DNA of 64,000 bases from Halobacterium zhouii (GCF_021249405.1 NZ_CP089593.1:1178001-1242000), one strand, 5' to 3'; positions 24,549 to 33,959 are shown, counted from the stretch's first letter. Program-made: numbers and translations. Notes: generated by a model not told the origin, from the sequence alone.

Positions 24549-26342
24549 TTAGTTCTTGGCGTTCTCCCTGACGTGTGCGTCGAGTCGTTCTCGCTCGCGG
24601 TGGCTCGCCTCGCCGTCCGTCTGCACCTCGAGCACCTGGGTTCCCGGCGAGCCGACCGACTCGCTGTACGCTTCCCGGAATCCGGCCAGCGTTTCGAAGC
24701 GCGCGAATTCGAGGTCGTAGAGGTCACCGGTCGCCTCCAAATCGAGGCCGTGCGGGGTCTCGAACTGCTCGGTGAACGGCGGGTCGAAGTTCTCGATGGG
24801 GAGCATGTGGAAGATGCCGCCGCCGTCGTTGTTCACGAGCACGATGGTCGCGTCCGCTTCACAGCGCGCGATCGCCAGCAGCCCGTTCATGTCGTGGTAG
24901 TACGCGAGGTCCCCGGTCACCAGCACGAGTGGGTCGTCGGTCGCGCTCCCAGCGCCCAGCGCCGAGGACGTGACGCCGTCGATGCCGGACGCGCCGCGGT
25001 TGCCGAGCACGGTGAGGTCGGCGCTCCGGGGTCGCGCGAACCGGTCGAGGTCGCGCACGGGCATGCTGTTCGAGACGAACAGCGTCGCGGGGTCCGGCGC
25101 GTCCGCGGCGGCGGCAGCCACCACGTCGCCCTCGAGCAGCGCGTCGCGCTCGACGCCGTCCACGGCGTCCCAGTAGTCGGCCTCCGCGTTCGTCCACCGC
25201 TCGGTCCACGCCGCCGGCGCCGGCGCGCCAGCCGTCCCGCCCTGGACGCGCTCAGCGAGTTCTCGTGCGAGTCGCGTCGGGTCCGCGACGACGAGGTCGC
25301 CCGCGGTGAACGTCGCCTCACGCCACCCGCCTGCGGGGTCGACGACGACCTGCCGAGCGCTCGAATCACGGAGGAAGTTCCGGAGCACCTTCGACGTGGG
25401 CGACGCGCCGAACCGGAGCACGAACCCAGGATCGAACTCGTCCAGTGAGACGGGACTCGAGCCGTCAGCGTCGGGCAGGAAGCCGTCGTAGCCGCCGACG
25501 ACCGGAGCAGTGTCGACGTGTGCGCCGAACCGGACACTGGAAAGCGGGTCGGCGAGGAGCGGGAAACCGGTAGCCGCTGTGAGGTCGGACGCTGCCGACG
25601 CGGCCAGTCCGAATGCGTCGTCCGGCCCGGCGACGACGAGTCCCCGTTCCGCGCCCGCCACGGCGTCCGCGAGTGCGCCGACATCTGCGTCGTCGGGCAT
25701 CGGTCGTCCGGGCGTCGCGTGCACGAACGGGCCGTCGCGGCCCTCGGCGGCAAGCGGATACTCCGCGGCGAACGAATCAGGAATGTCACCCGGAACGTCG
25801 ACGGGTTCCAGGGGTTTCCGGAACGGCACGTTCAGGTGGACGGGGCCGGGGTTCGCACCCGACGTCTCAGCGAGCGCGCGGCAGACCGACGCGCGCAGCG
25901 ACCGGAGTTTCCGGTCGTCGGCCTCGGGTTCCGGGAGGTCCTCGTAGTGCCGAACCGAATCGCCGTACAGTTTCTCCTGGTCGACGGTCTGGTTCGCGCC
26001 GGAGTGGCGGAGTTCCGGTGGACGGTCGGCGGTCAACACGAGCAACGGAACGCGGGCCTGGTTGGCCTCCATCACCGCCGGGTGGAAGTTCGCCGTCGCG
26101 GTGCCAGACGTGGAGACCACCGGAGTGGGGTTGCCGGTGCGCTTCCCGCGGCCGAGCGCGAAGTACGCCGCCGAACGCTCGTCGAGGTGCGAGAACACCT
26201 CGACGTCGTCGTGCTCGGCGAGCGCTACCGTGAGGGGGGTTGAGCGGCTTCCCGGGCAGACGCAGGCCGCCTCGACGCCCGACGCCGCAAGTTCGTCGGC
26301 GAGCGCGCGCGCCCACAGCGTGTTGCGGTTCGGCGCAGTCAT
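24549..26342 (-). CDS. menD: 2-Succinyl-5-enolpyruvyl-6-hydroxy-3-cyclohexene-1-carboxylate (SEPHCHC) synthase
   Basis: MenD is a thiamine-diphosphate enzyme that joins isochorismate and 2-oxoglutarate, the committed menaquinone step. At 597 residues it has family length. The N-terminal PYR domain starts NTLWARALADELAASGVEAACVCPGSRSTPL and contains HLDERSAAYFALG with the activating Glu. The C-terminal PP domain has the ThDP/Mg motif beginning LVTGDLAYYHDMNGLLAI and ending NNDGGGIFHMLP (about 478-518). It lies 31 nt downstream of menF. Confidence 0.96.
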   Translation of the reverse strand: MTAPNRNTLWARALADELAASGVEAACVCPGSRSTPLTVALAEHDDVEVFSHLDERSAAYFALGRGKRTGNPTPVVSTSGTATANFHPAVMEANQARVPLLVLTADRPPELRHSGANQTVDQEKLYGDSVRHYEDLPEPEADDRKLRSLRASVCRALAETSGANPGPVHLNVPFRKPLEPVDVPGDIPDSFAAEYPLAAEGRDGPFVHATPGRPMPDDADVGALADAVAGAERGLVVAGPDDAFGLAASAASDLTAATGFPLLADPLSSVRFGAHVDTAPVVGGYDGFLPDADGSSPVSLDEFDPGFVLRFGASPTSKVLRNFLRDSSARQVVVDPAGGWREATFTAGDLVVADPTRLARELAERVQGGTAGAPAPAAWTERWTNAEADYWDAVDGVERDALLEGDVVAAAAADAPDPATLFVSNSMPVRDLDRFARPRSADLTVLGNRGASGIDGVTSSALGAGSATDDPLVLVTGDLAYYHDMNGLLAIARCEADATIVLVNNDGGGIFHMLPIENFDPPFTEQFETPHGLDLEATGDLYDLEFARFETLAGFREAYSESVGSPGTQVLEVQTDGEASHRERERLDAHVRENAKN

Positions 26343-26373
26343 CGCGCGCTCACCTGGGGAGTTGGTCGGCCGT

Positions 26374-27699
26374 TCATTCGAGTTCGTCCAGTATCGGGCG
26401 GTACTTCAGTTGGATCTCCTCGTACTCCTCGTCGGGGTCGCTGTCCGCGACGATGCCGTTGCCCGCGAACAGCGTCACCTCCCGTTCCGCCGTGACCGCC
26501 GACCGGATGCCGACGCCGAACGTCCCCTCGCCGTCGGCGTCGAACCAGCCGACCGGCGCGGCGTACCAGCCCCTGTCGAAGGACTCCGTCTCGCGGATGG
26601 TATCGAGCGCGGCGACCGCCGGCAGGCCGCCGACGGCGGGCGTCGGGTGGAGCGCTTCGACGACGTCGAGAACGTGGACGTCGTCTCCCACGTCTGCCTC
26701 GATGGGCGTCTCGAGGTGCTGGATGTTCGACAGCGTGCGAACCCCGCGGTCGCCGATGATGACGTCACCGAGGGCCCGGAGGCGATCTGCGATGTCCTCC
26801 GTGACGAGTCGCTGCTCGTGGCGCAACTTCTCACCCTCGCGGAGTTGCGCGACCAGTTCGGCGTCCTCTTCGGGCGTGTCGCCGCGGCCGACAGACCCCG
26901 CGAGCGCGGTCGTCTCAACCGTGTCGCCGCGGAGCGTGGCCAGGCGTTCGGGGGTCGCGCCGAGGAACGCCGCGTCGTCGGTTGGTTCGACGAGGAACCT
27001 GAAACACTCCGGGTAGCGCTGCCGGAGTCGCTCGAGGAGGTTCCGGCTCTCGACGTCGCCCGCGAGGTCGGCGCGCAGCGCGGTGGCGAGCGCGACCTTC
27101 CGGAGGTTGCCTGCCTGGATTCGGTCGACCACGTCCCCGACCTGGTCGCGCCACGCGTCGGCGTCGGGCGTCGGCACCGTCTGCTCGACCCCGGGCGCGT
27201 CTCCCCCGGGTTGCATCGCGGGGAGCGACTCGACGCGGTCGCGGGCGGCCTCGAGTTCGTCCTCGACAGCCGCCGGGTCCTCGTCCACGCGCGTGACGGT
27301 GAGCCACGTCTCGTCGCCAGCGCTCGCCAACTGGACCGCGGGTAGCACGAACTCCGCGGGGGGGAAGCCCGGCCACGACCCGCCCGCCTCGTGGTCCGCC
27401 AGGAACGAGAAGCCGCCGAGCAGGCGGGGACGGGCCACGTCGGGCCCGCCGTGGTCGTGCTCCGCGAGCAGGTCGTCGGCCCACTCTCGGACCGCATCGA
27501 ATCGCTCGCCGCCCGACGCGGTGACGCGCGCCGCCGCGCCGACGCCCGAGAGTTCGAGGCCGTCGGGGTCCGCCCAGTGGATTCGGGGCGCGTCGTTCGC
27601 TTCGAGGAATCCCCGGTAGGACACGGCGTCGACCCGGCAACTCCTGCTCACGACCGTTCCGGTGTCCGCGGCGGCCGTCTCGCCGGACAGGGAACTCAT
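26374..27699 (-). CDS. menF: Isochorismate synthase
   Basis: MenF converts chorismate to isochorismate. The 441-residue protein belongs to the chorismate-utilising enzyme family. GNLRKVALATALRADLAG (about 194-211) contains the conserved Lys. ALAGSVGRGDTPEEDAELVAQLREGEKLRHEQRLVTEDI covers the A-G-T/S-x-x-R-G and metal-binding Glu region. LETPIEADVGDDVHVLDVVEALHPTPAVGG is the C-terminal signature. The N-terminal 150 residues are less conserved. It heads the menF-menD-membrane protein-menB operon. Confidence 0.94.
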   Translation of the reverse strand: MSSLSGETAAADTGTVVSRSCRVDAVSYRGFLEANDAPRIHWADPDGLELSGVGAAARVTASGGERFDAVREWADDLLAEHDHGGPDVARPRLLGGFSFLADHEAGGSWPGFPPAEFVLPAVQLASAGDETWLTVTRVDEDPAAVEDELEAARDRVESLPAMQPGGDAPGVEQTVPTPDADAWRDQVGDVVDRIQAGNLRKVALATALRADLAGDVESRNLLERLRQRYPECFRFLVEPTDDAAFLGATPERLATLRGDTVETTALAGSVGRGDTPEEDAELVAQLREGEKLRHEQRLVTEDIADRLRALGDVIIGDRGVRTLSNIQHLETPIEADVGDDVHVLDVVEALHPTPAVGGLPAVAALDTIRETESFDRGWYAAPVGWFDADGEGTFGVGIRSAVTAEREVTLFAGNGIVADSDPDEEYEEIQLKYRPILDELE

Positions 27700-27770
27700 T
27701 GCCCGACGTTCAGGCCGCCGTGACTAATAGCCTGTTCTTCCGAACGCGCCCGCGGGACAGCGAACAGCAA

Positions 27771-28367
27771 CTAGCTGTACCGGTCCTCGGCCCACGGGTC
27801 GGCGGTGTTCGAGTAGCCTCGCTTCTCCCAGTAGCCGCGCTCCGGTTCGGTGAGGAACTCGACGCCGTCGACCCACTTCGCGCCCTTGTAGGCGTACTTG
27901 TGTGGGGTGACGACGCGGAGCGGGCCGCCGTGTTCGGGCGGCAGGTCGTCGCCGTCGAACTCCCAGGTGAAAAGCACCTCCTCGCGCATGCAGTCCTCGA
28001 GCGGGAGGTTGGTGGTGTAGCCGTCGAGCGCGTGGAACATGACGTGGGTGGCGTCGTCCTCGACGCCCGCGAGTTCTGCGAGGTGGGGAAACGTGACGCC
28101 CCTGAACTCGCAGTCGAACTTCGACCACCCGGTGACGCAGTGAAAGTCCTGTCGCTGAGTCACCGATTCAATGTCTTTGAACTCCTCGTAGGAGAGGCGG
28201 AGTTCGTTCTCGACGGCCCCGGTGACGGTGAACTCCCAGGAGTCGCGGTCCCAGGACGGCGTCCCGCCCTTCGATAGCACGGGGAACTTCGACGTTTCGC
28301 GCTGGCCGGGCGGCAGGCGCTCGCCGTCGAACTCGTGATGGAGGTCCGTGACGTCGTCGACGCTCAT
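27771..28367 (-). CDS. Sulfite-oxidase-like molybdopterin oxidoreductase
   Basis: This 198-residue protein has the catalytic fold of the sulfite oxidase/MsrP superfamily. DFHCVTGWSKFDCEFRGVTFPHL (about 94-116) has the Mo-ligating Cys in the HCVTGWS box. VMFHALDGYTTNLPLEDCM and LRVVTPHKYAYKGAKWVDGVEFL complete the cofactor pocket. There is no Tat signal or membrane anchor, so it is cytoplasmic, unlike MsrP itself. The substrate is unknown. The start at 28367 is chosen by family length; upstream readthrough enters the intergenic promoter region. Confidence 0.87.
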   Translation of the reverse strand: MSVDDVTDLHHEFDGERLPPGQRETSKFPVLSKGGTPSWDRDSWEFTVTGAVENELRLSYEEFKDIESVTQRQDFHCVTGWSKFDCEFRGVTFPHLAELAGVEDDATHVMFHALDGYTTNLPLEDCMREEVLFTWEFDGDDLPPEHGGPLRVVTPHKYAYKGAKWVDGVEFLTEPERGYWEKRGYSNTADPWAEDRYS

Positions 28368-28614
28368 GCGCCAGCGTAGCGGCCGGACACACGTAGCCCT
28401 GCCGACTCGGATCGCCACCGAGGGCCCGGACGACGCCGGCACCGGGGCTGTACCGGAAAATATCGCCACAAACTGTGTCACGGAACCACGCAGAATTTGA
28501 AACAGCGTGGCGTATCCCCCAAATCCAGTTTTCGAATCGTAACGTCTGATTCGGCCAGCCGTAAGCCACCCCGTCAAGCTTAAGAAGGGTGGCGGCGAAG
28601 CCCCGTCCAGTAGA

Positions 28615-28827
28615 ATGCCTACGGTCGAAGTCAACATCCCCGACCACATCGAGATGAAGATCGCCCAGCTCGTCGAACAGGGAGAGTTCGTGAGCCAGGA
28701 AGAAGCCATCGAGCAGTTACTCTCGACAGGTATCAAGGCGTTCAAGACCAGCGGTCCGATGGACGAGGACGCCAGCCTCGAGGACGACGGCGGCATGATG
28801 GGGCACGACGACGAGTACGTGTTCTGA
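28615..28827 (+). CDS. Ribbon-helix-helix (CopG-like) small protein
   Basis: This 70-residue protein has a classic RHH layout: the short strand PTVEVNIPDHI, helix EMKIAQLVEQGEFVS, turn, helix QEEAIEQLLSTGIKAF. A flexible acidic tail of about 20 residues follows. Such proteins dimerise and bind DNA through the strand. TATA-like CTTAAG at about 28579-28584 lies about 30 nt before the ATG. No toxin gene is paired with it, so a chromosomal regulator is more likely than an antitoxin. Confidence 0.8.
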   Translation: MPTVEVNIPDHIEMKIAQLVEQGEFVSQEEAIEQLLSTGIKAFKTSGPMDEDASLEDDGGMMGHDDEYVF

Positions 28828-28902
28828 CCACTCCCGGCAGTTAGGTGTGTAACCCAATCGCGGACAACGCTTAAAACGCCGAAATTCGTATTCGGAGTAA
28901 GG

Positions 28903-29181
28903 ATGCACAAGGACGAACTTCTCGACCTGCACGAAGAGATGGTCGATATCAGAGACCAGTTCCTTCGGTTCGAGCACGTCAGTGAGTCCGACTTCGCGGC
29001 CTACGAGGAACTCGACGTCGACCCCTCGCACGTCCACAAGTCCAAGAGCGAACACAAGCACGCGGTGTTCGTCCTCGGGAACGCCCTCGCTGGGGCGATG
29101 AGCGAGGACGAGTTCTCGAGTGCGGGCCGCCTCAGCAAGCGCATGCAGGAACTCGCCGACGACGCGTCGAGCAAACTGTAG
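28903..29181 (+). CDS. UPF0058-family small protein
   Basis: This 92-residue helical protein (MHKDELLDLHEEMVDIRDQF at the start, HVHKSKSEHKHAVFVLGNALAGAM in the middle) matches the archaeal UPF0058 family, whose function is unknown. The His- and Lys-rich central stretch is unusual for a halophile and could bind metal or nucleic acid. GCTTAAAA at 28868-28875 is a well-placed TATA box for a near-leaderless transcript. Confidence 0.82.
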   Translation: MHKDELLDLHEEMVDIRDQFLRFEHVSESDFAAYEELDVDPSHVHKSKSEHKHAVFVLGNALAGAMSEDEFSSAGRLSKRMQELADDASSKL

Positions 29182-29390
29182 GCCGTCTTCCACGAACCGC
29201 CCCACTGTTCCGCCGACAGCGACCGGGCTAAGACTCGACAGAGAACCGAACACAGACTCGGTAGCGCGTCGGGTCGCCCACACCCGTCGGCCGGGCGTCA
29301 GTCACTCGTCTCGTTCGCACAGCGAAACCGTTTCTGAGGTACTCGTCCGGCCCGAAAAGTCTTATACGCGCCCCTTGCATTCCCTGCAAC

Positions 29391-31577
29391 ATGCAGGCAC
29401 ACACGGTCGATCGAGTGGAGTCCTGGGACTCCCGGCCGTTCTCGGACGGCGTCCGTGATCTGCGGGACCTAGCGGACGACGACTTCTCGGGAGCGGCCGT
29501 CGCGGACGGGACGTGGCTGTTCATGCTGAACGGCCGGGTTGTCGGCGTCTACGAGGGCGAAATCGAGGACTTCGAGGACGCGTCCGGGACCGTCTACGAC
29601 GCACCACACCCGTCACTCCCGCTGCTCTTCTCGATGCAGGAGCGCGGCGGCGAAACGCAGGCCAAGTACTACACGAACGACACGCCGCTCTCGGAGGTCG
29701 ACGGCACGCTCACTGACGGCAACTTCACGGGCTACGTGGAGCTCTCCGAGAACGTCCTCTCGGGGGACTACTACGTCGTCTACTACGGCGGCCGCTCGAT
29801 GAGCGCGGCGTTCATCGGCGCCAGCGAGGAACTGGTCGCGGGCGACGACGCGTTCGAACGCGCGAACGACGAGGTCGGCGTCTACGAGGTCCGCAAGACG
29901 CCCGTGAACGTCACGAGCCTCCCCGGAACGCCCGCGAAGGAAGATGGCGACGACGCGGACGGAACGGGCGACGGAGCATCGGCTGGTGCCGCTGGAGTCG
30001 CCGGCGCAGCCGCTGGCGCTGACTCGGCGCCCGGCGACCCCGCAGGCGGTGACTCCGCCACGAGCGACGACGCGGCCACAACCGAATCGTCGTCTGGCTC
30101 GACCGGGTCTCCGCCGACCGAACCCACGCAGCACGCCGGCCGCGATACGACCGCCGACGCCGCGGCCGAAGCAGAATCCGGTCCGACCAGTTCCAGAGAC
30201 TCCAGCCCGTCGGACCCGGCCCGAGCGAAGTCTGCGTCGGACGCCAGTGCCGCCGGGTCCAGCGCGGACACCGATAACGCTCGAAGCCGTCAGGCGTCCT
30301 CCCGGACTGGAGACGCAGACGGCGATTCGGGCGAATCCCCGGCGTCGGCCGGGGGCGCCGAGGCAGCAGCCGAAGCGGCGTCGGAGGAAGGCGTCTTCGA
30401 CGACGAGGAACAGTGGCAGAACGCGCGCTCCGTGCCGACACTCGACCCGAAGCAGAGCGAGAACAGCGGGGACGCCGAGTCCCAGTCGAGTGGTCGCTCG
30501 CAGTCCGAACAGCGCGGGCAGCGACAGTCCGGACAGCGACAGTCTACACAGCAACAGTCCGAACAACGGCAGTCTACACAGCGCCAGCCCACCAACGCGA
30601 ATGCAGGTCGCGGCCGGTCCGGCCAGTCCGGCGGCCGCGGGTCCACCGTAGAGAAACTGAAGAAAGCAGTCCAGCAGCGCAACGAGAAACTGGAGGCCGC
30701 CGGCGAACGCATCGACTCCCTCGAGGGGGAGCGCGACGACCTCCAGGCTCGCGTCGAGAAACTCCGCGACGAACGCGACGAACTTCAGGCCCGCGTCGAG
30801 GAACTCGAGACAGCACGGGACGCCGGCGGTCACGACGGTAGCGGTGACGCGTCGGCGAAGACCAAACTCGAACCGGACGCGGCGCTCACGGACACCAACC
30901 TGTTCGTCCGCTACGATTCCAAGGGGAAGGCGACGCTCGACGAACTCGACAGCGAGACCGACGCCGACGCCGTGAACCAGAACCTCCGCATCGACCACCA
31001 CACGAAGTTCGAGGCGGAGGACGTGGTCGTCGACGGGGAGTCCTTCGAGTCGTTCCTGACGTCGTCGAACGCCCACCGGTTCGTGTCGTGGGCGGTTCGC
31101 GAACTCCCCTACGAGATCCGTGACGCCGGCCACGCCTCCGGGCTCGCGGACCTCTACGAGGCGCTGCCGCGGGTCGACCGCGCTGAACTCGGCGGCACCG
31201 TCGAGGGCGAAGTCGACGGCGAGACGGTTGCGCAGAGCTTCGACGTGGTGCTCCGGGACCGGATGGGTGAGGCGCTCGTGGTCGCCGAACTGAACGACGA
31301 GCGCGACGCGGTGTCGGGCGACGAGATGGACGCGCTCGTCGACGCCGCGACCGACGTGCGGGAGTGCGTCGACGACCTGAGCGCGGCGATGTACGTGACC
31401 GCGTCGTTCTTCGAGCCGCGCGCGCTGGAGACGGCGTCGGACGCGACCGACGGCGGCGGCTTCCTGAGTCGGTCGGACAGGGAGAGCTACGTGAAGGTCG
31501 CCCGCAAGGAGGGGTACCACCTCTGTCTGGTCGAGGACCGGAACGACGCGTTCCACCTCACAGTGCCGGAACTGTAG
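29391..31577 (+). CDS. Large haloarchaeal protein with low-complexity linker and coiled coil (DUF7527-like)
   Basis: This protein has 728 residues. An N-terminal domain (about 1-185: DGTWLFMLNGRVVGVYEGEIEDF ... LSGDYYVVYYGGRSMSAAFIG) is followed by about 235 residues of disordered Ala/Ser/Asp/Gly. These end in a Gln-rich repeat (about 371-400, built on QRQS and QSEQ units) encoded by short tandem DNA repeats. A coiled coil (about 420-482) precedes a C-terminal domain (about 495-728). That domain contains FDVVLRDRMGEALVVAELND, loosely like a PD-(D/E)xK strand pair without a clear lysine. A TATA box at 29361-29367 makes the transcript leaderless. There is no signal peptide. Function is unknown; the architecture suggests a scaffold or DNA/RNA-associated protein. 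Confidence 0.75.
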   Translation: MQAHTVDRVESWDSRPFSDGVRDLRDLADDDFSGAAVADGTWLFMLNGRVVGVYEGEIEDFEDASGTVYDAPHPSLPLLFSMQERGGETQAKYYTNDTPLSEVDGTLTDGNFTGYVELSENVLSGDYYVVYYGGRSMSAAFIGASEELVAGDDAFERANDEVGVYEVRKTPVNVTSLPGTPAKEDGDDADGTGDGASAGAAGVAGAAAGADSAPGDPAGGDSATSDDAATTESSSGSTGSPPTEPTQHAGRDTTADAAAEAESGPTSSRDSSPSDPARAKSASDASAAGSSADTDNARSRQASSRTGDADGDSGESPASAGGAEAAAEAASEEGVFDDEEQWQNARSVPTLDPKQSENSGDAESQSSGRSQSEQRGQRQSGQRQSTQQQSEQRQSTQRQPTNANAGRGRSGQSGGRGSTVEKLKKAVQQRNEKLEAAGERIDSLEGERDDLQARVEKLRDERDELQARVEELETARDAGGHDGSGDASAKTKLEPDAALTDTNLFVRYDSKGKATLDELDSETDADAVNQNLRIDHHTKFEAEDVVVDGESFESFLTSSNAHRFVSWAVRELPYEIRDAGHASGLADLYEALPRVDRAELGGTVEGEVDGETVAQSFDVVLRDRMGEALVVAELNDERDAVSGDEMDALVDAATDVRECVDDLSAAMYVTASFFEPRALETASDATDGGGFLSRSDRESYVKVARKEGYHLCLVEDRNDAFHLTVPEL

Positions 31578-31676
31578 GTTCCACTGGTCCCGTATCGGTG
31601 CTACTGGAGCCCTATCGGTTCTACCGGAGTTCTATCAGTTCTCCCAGACCCCTGTCGGTTTCACTGGCCCCGCTTA
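31577..31676 (+). repeat. Five-unit 20-bp degenerate tandem repeat after a stop codon
   Basis: Five consecutive 20-bp units start at 31577, 31597, 31617, 31637 and 31657. They follow the pattern GGTTCTACTGGNNCCCTATC, with one to seven mismatches each. The first unit begins at the last base of the upstream TAG. The rest of the gap to 31771 has no gene. Confidence 0.8.
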
Positions 31677-31771
31677 CGCCGACGAGCGATGCTCCCGGCC
31701 GTACCGCAGCAGTAGATAGTTGATTTTCGGAGAGCGTCCCGGCCGGAGACGTGCGAATCGGAGAAACTGGA

Positions 31772-32077
31772 TTACTCGGCTTCGGCGGCGGTCGAGTCGA
31801 TCTTCATCGACTCCATCTTGCCGACGATCTCGTCGACCTTCTCGTCGAGTTCCTCGACGAACTCGTGGGTTCGTTCAGTCGTGATTGCGCCCTGGCTCGA
31901 CGGCTCGATGAGGTTCTCCTCCTCGAGCACGCGAAGCGAGTAGCGCACCTTGTGGTGGGGGTAGCCGGTCTCGTTCGACATCTTTACGATGCCGATGGGT
32001 TCGTTCTCGATGACCATCCGCAGAACCTGCAGATGTCGTTCCAGCATGTCGACCTCTTTCTCAAGTCGGTCTATCAT
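31772..32077 (-). CDS. Winged-helix transcriptional regulator
   Basis: This 101-residue protein has an N-terminal helix (MIDRLEKEVDMLERHLQVLRMV), then a winged helix: EPIGIVKMSNETGYPHHKVRYSLRVLEEENLIEPSSQGA, with recognition helix PHHKVRYSLRVLEEE. A C-terminal helix (ERTHEFVEELDEKVDEIVGKM) is probably for dimerisation. The start at 32077 is supported by TTTAAA at 32105-32110 on this strand, about 28 nt upstream, which gives a leaderless mRNA. It is divergent from purA across 204 bp, but nothing shows that it regulates purA. Confidence 0.82.
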   Translation of the reverse strand: MIDRLEKEVDMLERHLQVLRMVIENEPIGIVKMSNETGYPHHKVRYSLRVLEEENLIEPSSQGAITTERTHEFVEELDEKVDEIVGKMESMKIDSTAAEAE

Positions 32078-32281
32078 GGCATTTGTTAACTTGTCTTGCC
32101 CGCCTTTAAATGTTACCGTAGTCCGCCGGCGAGAAGGGGAGGTGGAAAGCTTGGAGGTGGTAACAATTAACGATTGCGGTGGGAGAAACACGCACCGATT
32201 TACCGACCCTGTACACGACCGTGCATCACTCAGCGGCCCGGTACCGTAATTGGTATCACGTTCGTCGTGGAACCTCCGGAT

Positions 32282-33619
32282 ATGACCGTCACTATCGTCG
32301 GCGCACAGCTCGGCGACGAAGGCAAGGGCGGCGTCGTCGACCTCTACGGCGACGCCGCGGACGTGGTCGCCCGCTACCAGGGCGGCGACAACGCCGGCCA
32401 CACCGTCGTGGTCGGCGGCGAGGAGTACAAGCTCTCACTCGTCCCCTCCGGTGTCGTCCGCGGGAAGACCGGCGTGCTCGGCAACGGCTGCGTCGTCAAC
32501 CCTGAGACGCTGTTCGACGAGATCGACGCGCTCCGCGAGCGCGGCCTCGACCCGGACGTCCGGGTGGCTCGCCGCGCACACGTCATTCTCCCGTACCACC
32601 GCGTACTCGACGGCGTCGAGGAGGAAGCGAAGGCCGACTCGGACGCCGAGATCGGGACGACCGGACGCGGCATCGGCCCCACGTACGAGGATAAGGTGGG
32701 TCGCCGCGGCGTGCGCGTCGGCGACCTCCTCGACGCGGACGTGCTGCGCGACCGACTGGAGTACGTCGTCCCGAAGAAACGGGACCTCTACGAGGTCGTC
32801 TCCGGAACCACAGTCGAGGAGGCCGGCGTCGAGTCGGAGTTCGACGTCGACGAACTCTACGACCACTGCCTGGAGTACGCCGACCGCATCCGCGCGGACG
32901 ACATGGCCGTGAACGCGGGCGACTTCCTCGCCGACCGCATCGACGACGGCGAGGAACTGATGCTCGAGGGCGCTCAGGGCACGAGCCTCGACATCGACCA
33001 CGGCAACTACCCCTACGTCACGTCCTCGAACCCGACGGCTGGCTACGCCGCCACGGGCACCGGTCTCGGCCCGACCACCATCGGGCAAGGAGAGGTCGTC
33101 GGCATCGTGAAGGCGTACCTCTCCCGGGTCGGGAGCGGCCCGATGCCGACCGAACTCGACGGCGACGACGACGACCTCGCGACGTACATTCGCGACGAAG
33201 GCGGCGAGTACGGCACCGTCACGGGCCGCCCGCGTCGCGTCGGCTGGCTCGACATGCCGATGCTCCGGCACGCGACACGCGTGAGCGGCTTCACCGGATT
33301 CGTGCTCAACCACCTCGACGTGCTCGCCGGCCTCGACGAACTCCGCGTCGGGCACGCGTACACGCTCGACGACGAGGAGGTCCTGACGATGCCCGCGACG
33401 ACCGAGCAGTGGGCCGACTGTGAACCCATCTTCCGGACGTTCGACGGCTGGGAGGAGTTCGACTCCGAAGCGGTCGCTTCCCAGGGGTACGATGCACTCC
33501 CCGCGGCAGCGCGTGAGTACGTCGAGTACGTCGAGTCGGAACTCGACGCGCCTGCGTACGCCGTCGGTGTCGGTCCAGGCCGCGAGGAGACCATCGTTCG
33601 ACACAACCCCTTCGAGTAG
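32282..33619 (+). CDS. purA: Adenylosuccinate synthetase
   Basis: PurA makes adenylosuccinate from IMP, Asp and GTP in AMP synthesis. It has 445 residues from the ATG at 32282. The P-loop is GAQLGDEGKGGVVDLY (about 7-22), where LGDEGKGG replaces the more usual WGDEGKGK. GGDNAGHTVVVGG contains the catalytic His, TTGRGIGPTYEDKVGRRGVR the IMP site, and GEELMLEGAQGTSLDIDHGNYPYVTSSNPT the GTP/IMP loop. The longer upstream frame is excluded because it reads through the promoter. Confidence 0.96.
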   Translation: MTVTIVGAQLGDEGKGGVVDLYGDAADVVARYQGGDNAGHTVVVGGEEYKLSLVPSGVVRGKTGVLGNGCVVNPETLFDEIDALRERGLDPDVRVARRAHVILPYHRVLDGVEEEAKADSDAEIGTTGRGIGPTYEDKVGRRGVRVGDLLDADVLRDRLEYVVPKKRDLYEVVSGTTVEEAGVESEFDVDELYDHCLEYADRIRADDMAVNAGDFLADRIDDGEELMLEGAQGTSLDIDHGNYPYVTSSNPTAGYAATGTGLGPTTIGQGEVVGIVKAYLSRVGSGPMPTELDGDDDDLATYIRDEGGEYGTVTGRPRRVGWLDMPMLRHATRVSGFTGFVLNHLDVLAGLDELRVGHAYTLDDEEVLTMPATTEQWADCEPIFRTFDGWEEFDSEAVASQGYDALPAAAREYVEYVESELDAPAYAVGVGPGREETIVRHNPFE

Positions 33620-33721
33620 CCGACTCGTCGACCCCCTCCTGTCCGGCCCATCCGCCATCCGGCCCGACCGCCCCCACTCGCAACCCGTACGCTTTTGCCG
33701 AGTGGCGCCCTGGTCGCGGGT

Positions 33722-33916
33722 ATGAAAGAAGACCTGATGGACATCGTCTGCTGTCCCCTCGACAAGCAGGACCTCGAACTCGACGTCGAGGAGCGCGAGG
33801 ACGGCGAAATCATCACCGGAACGCTGACCTGCACCGAGTGCGGCGAGACCTACCCCATCGAGGACGGCATCCCGAACCTCCTCCCGCCGGACATGCGCGA
33901 GGAAGCGCCGGCCTGA
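33722..33916 (+). CDS. Trm112-like zinc protein, methyltransferase partner
   Basis: This 64-residue protein has the Trm112 fold signature: MKEDLMDIVCCPLDKQDLEL, then LTCTECGETYPIEDGIPNLLPPDM. The cysteines at CCPLD and CTEC form the zinc site. Archaeal Trm112 activates several class I methyltransferases, including tRNA and release-factor modifying enzymes; Haloferax Trm112 is known to have many partners. The start at 33722 removes a nine-residue extension. No partner is adjacent, and trm5 at 54027 does not require it in known systems. Confidence 0.85.
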   Translation: MKEDLMDIVCCPLDKQDLELDVEEREDGEIITGTLTCTECGETYPIEDGIPNLLPPDMREEAPA

Positions 33917-33959
33917 CCACCTACAAACCTTTTTCTTACCGGGGTTCCATCCACCGAGC

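Noticed and set aside
28615..28827. Antitoxin of a toxin-antitoxin pair
   Set aside because: The ribbon-helix-helix gene has no overlapping or adjacent toxin; the next gene belongs to UPF0058.
31577..31676. Possible CRISPR repeats
   Set aside because: Units are 20 bp and contiguous with no unique spacers, and there are no cas genes nearby.
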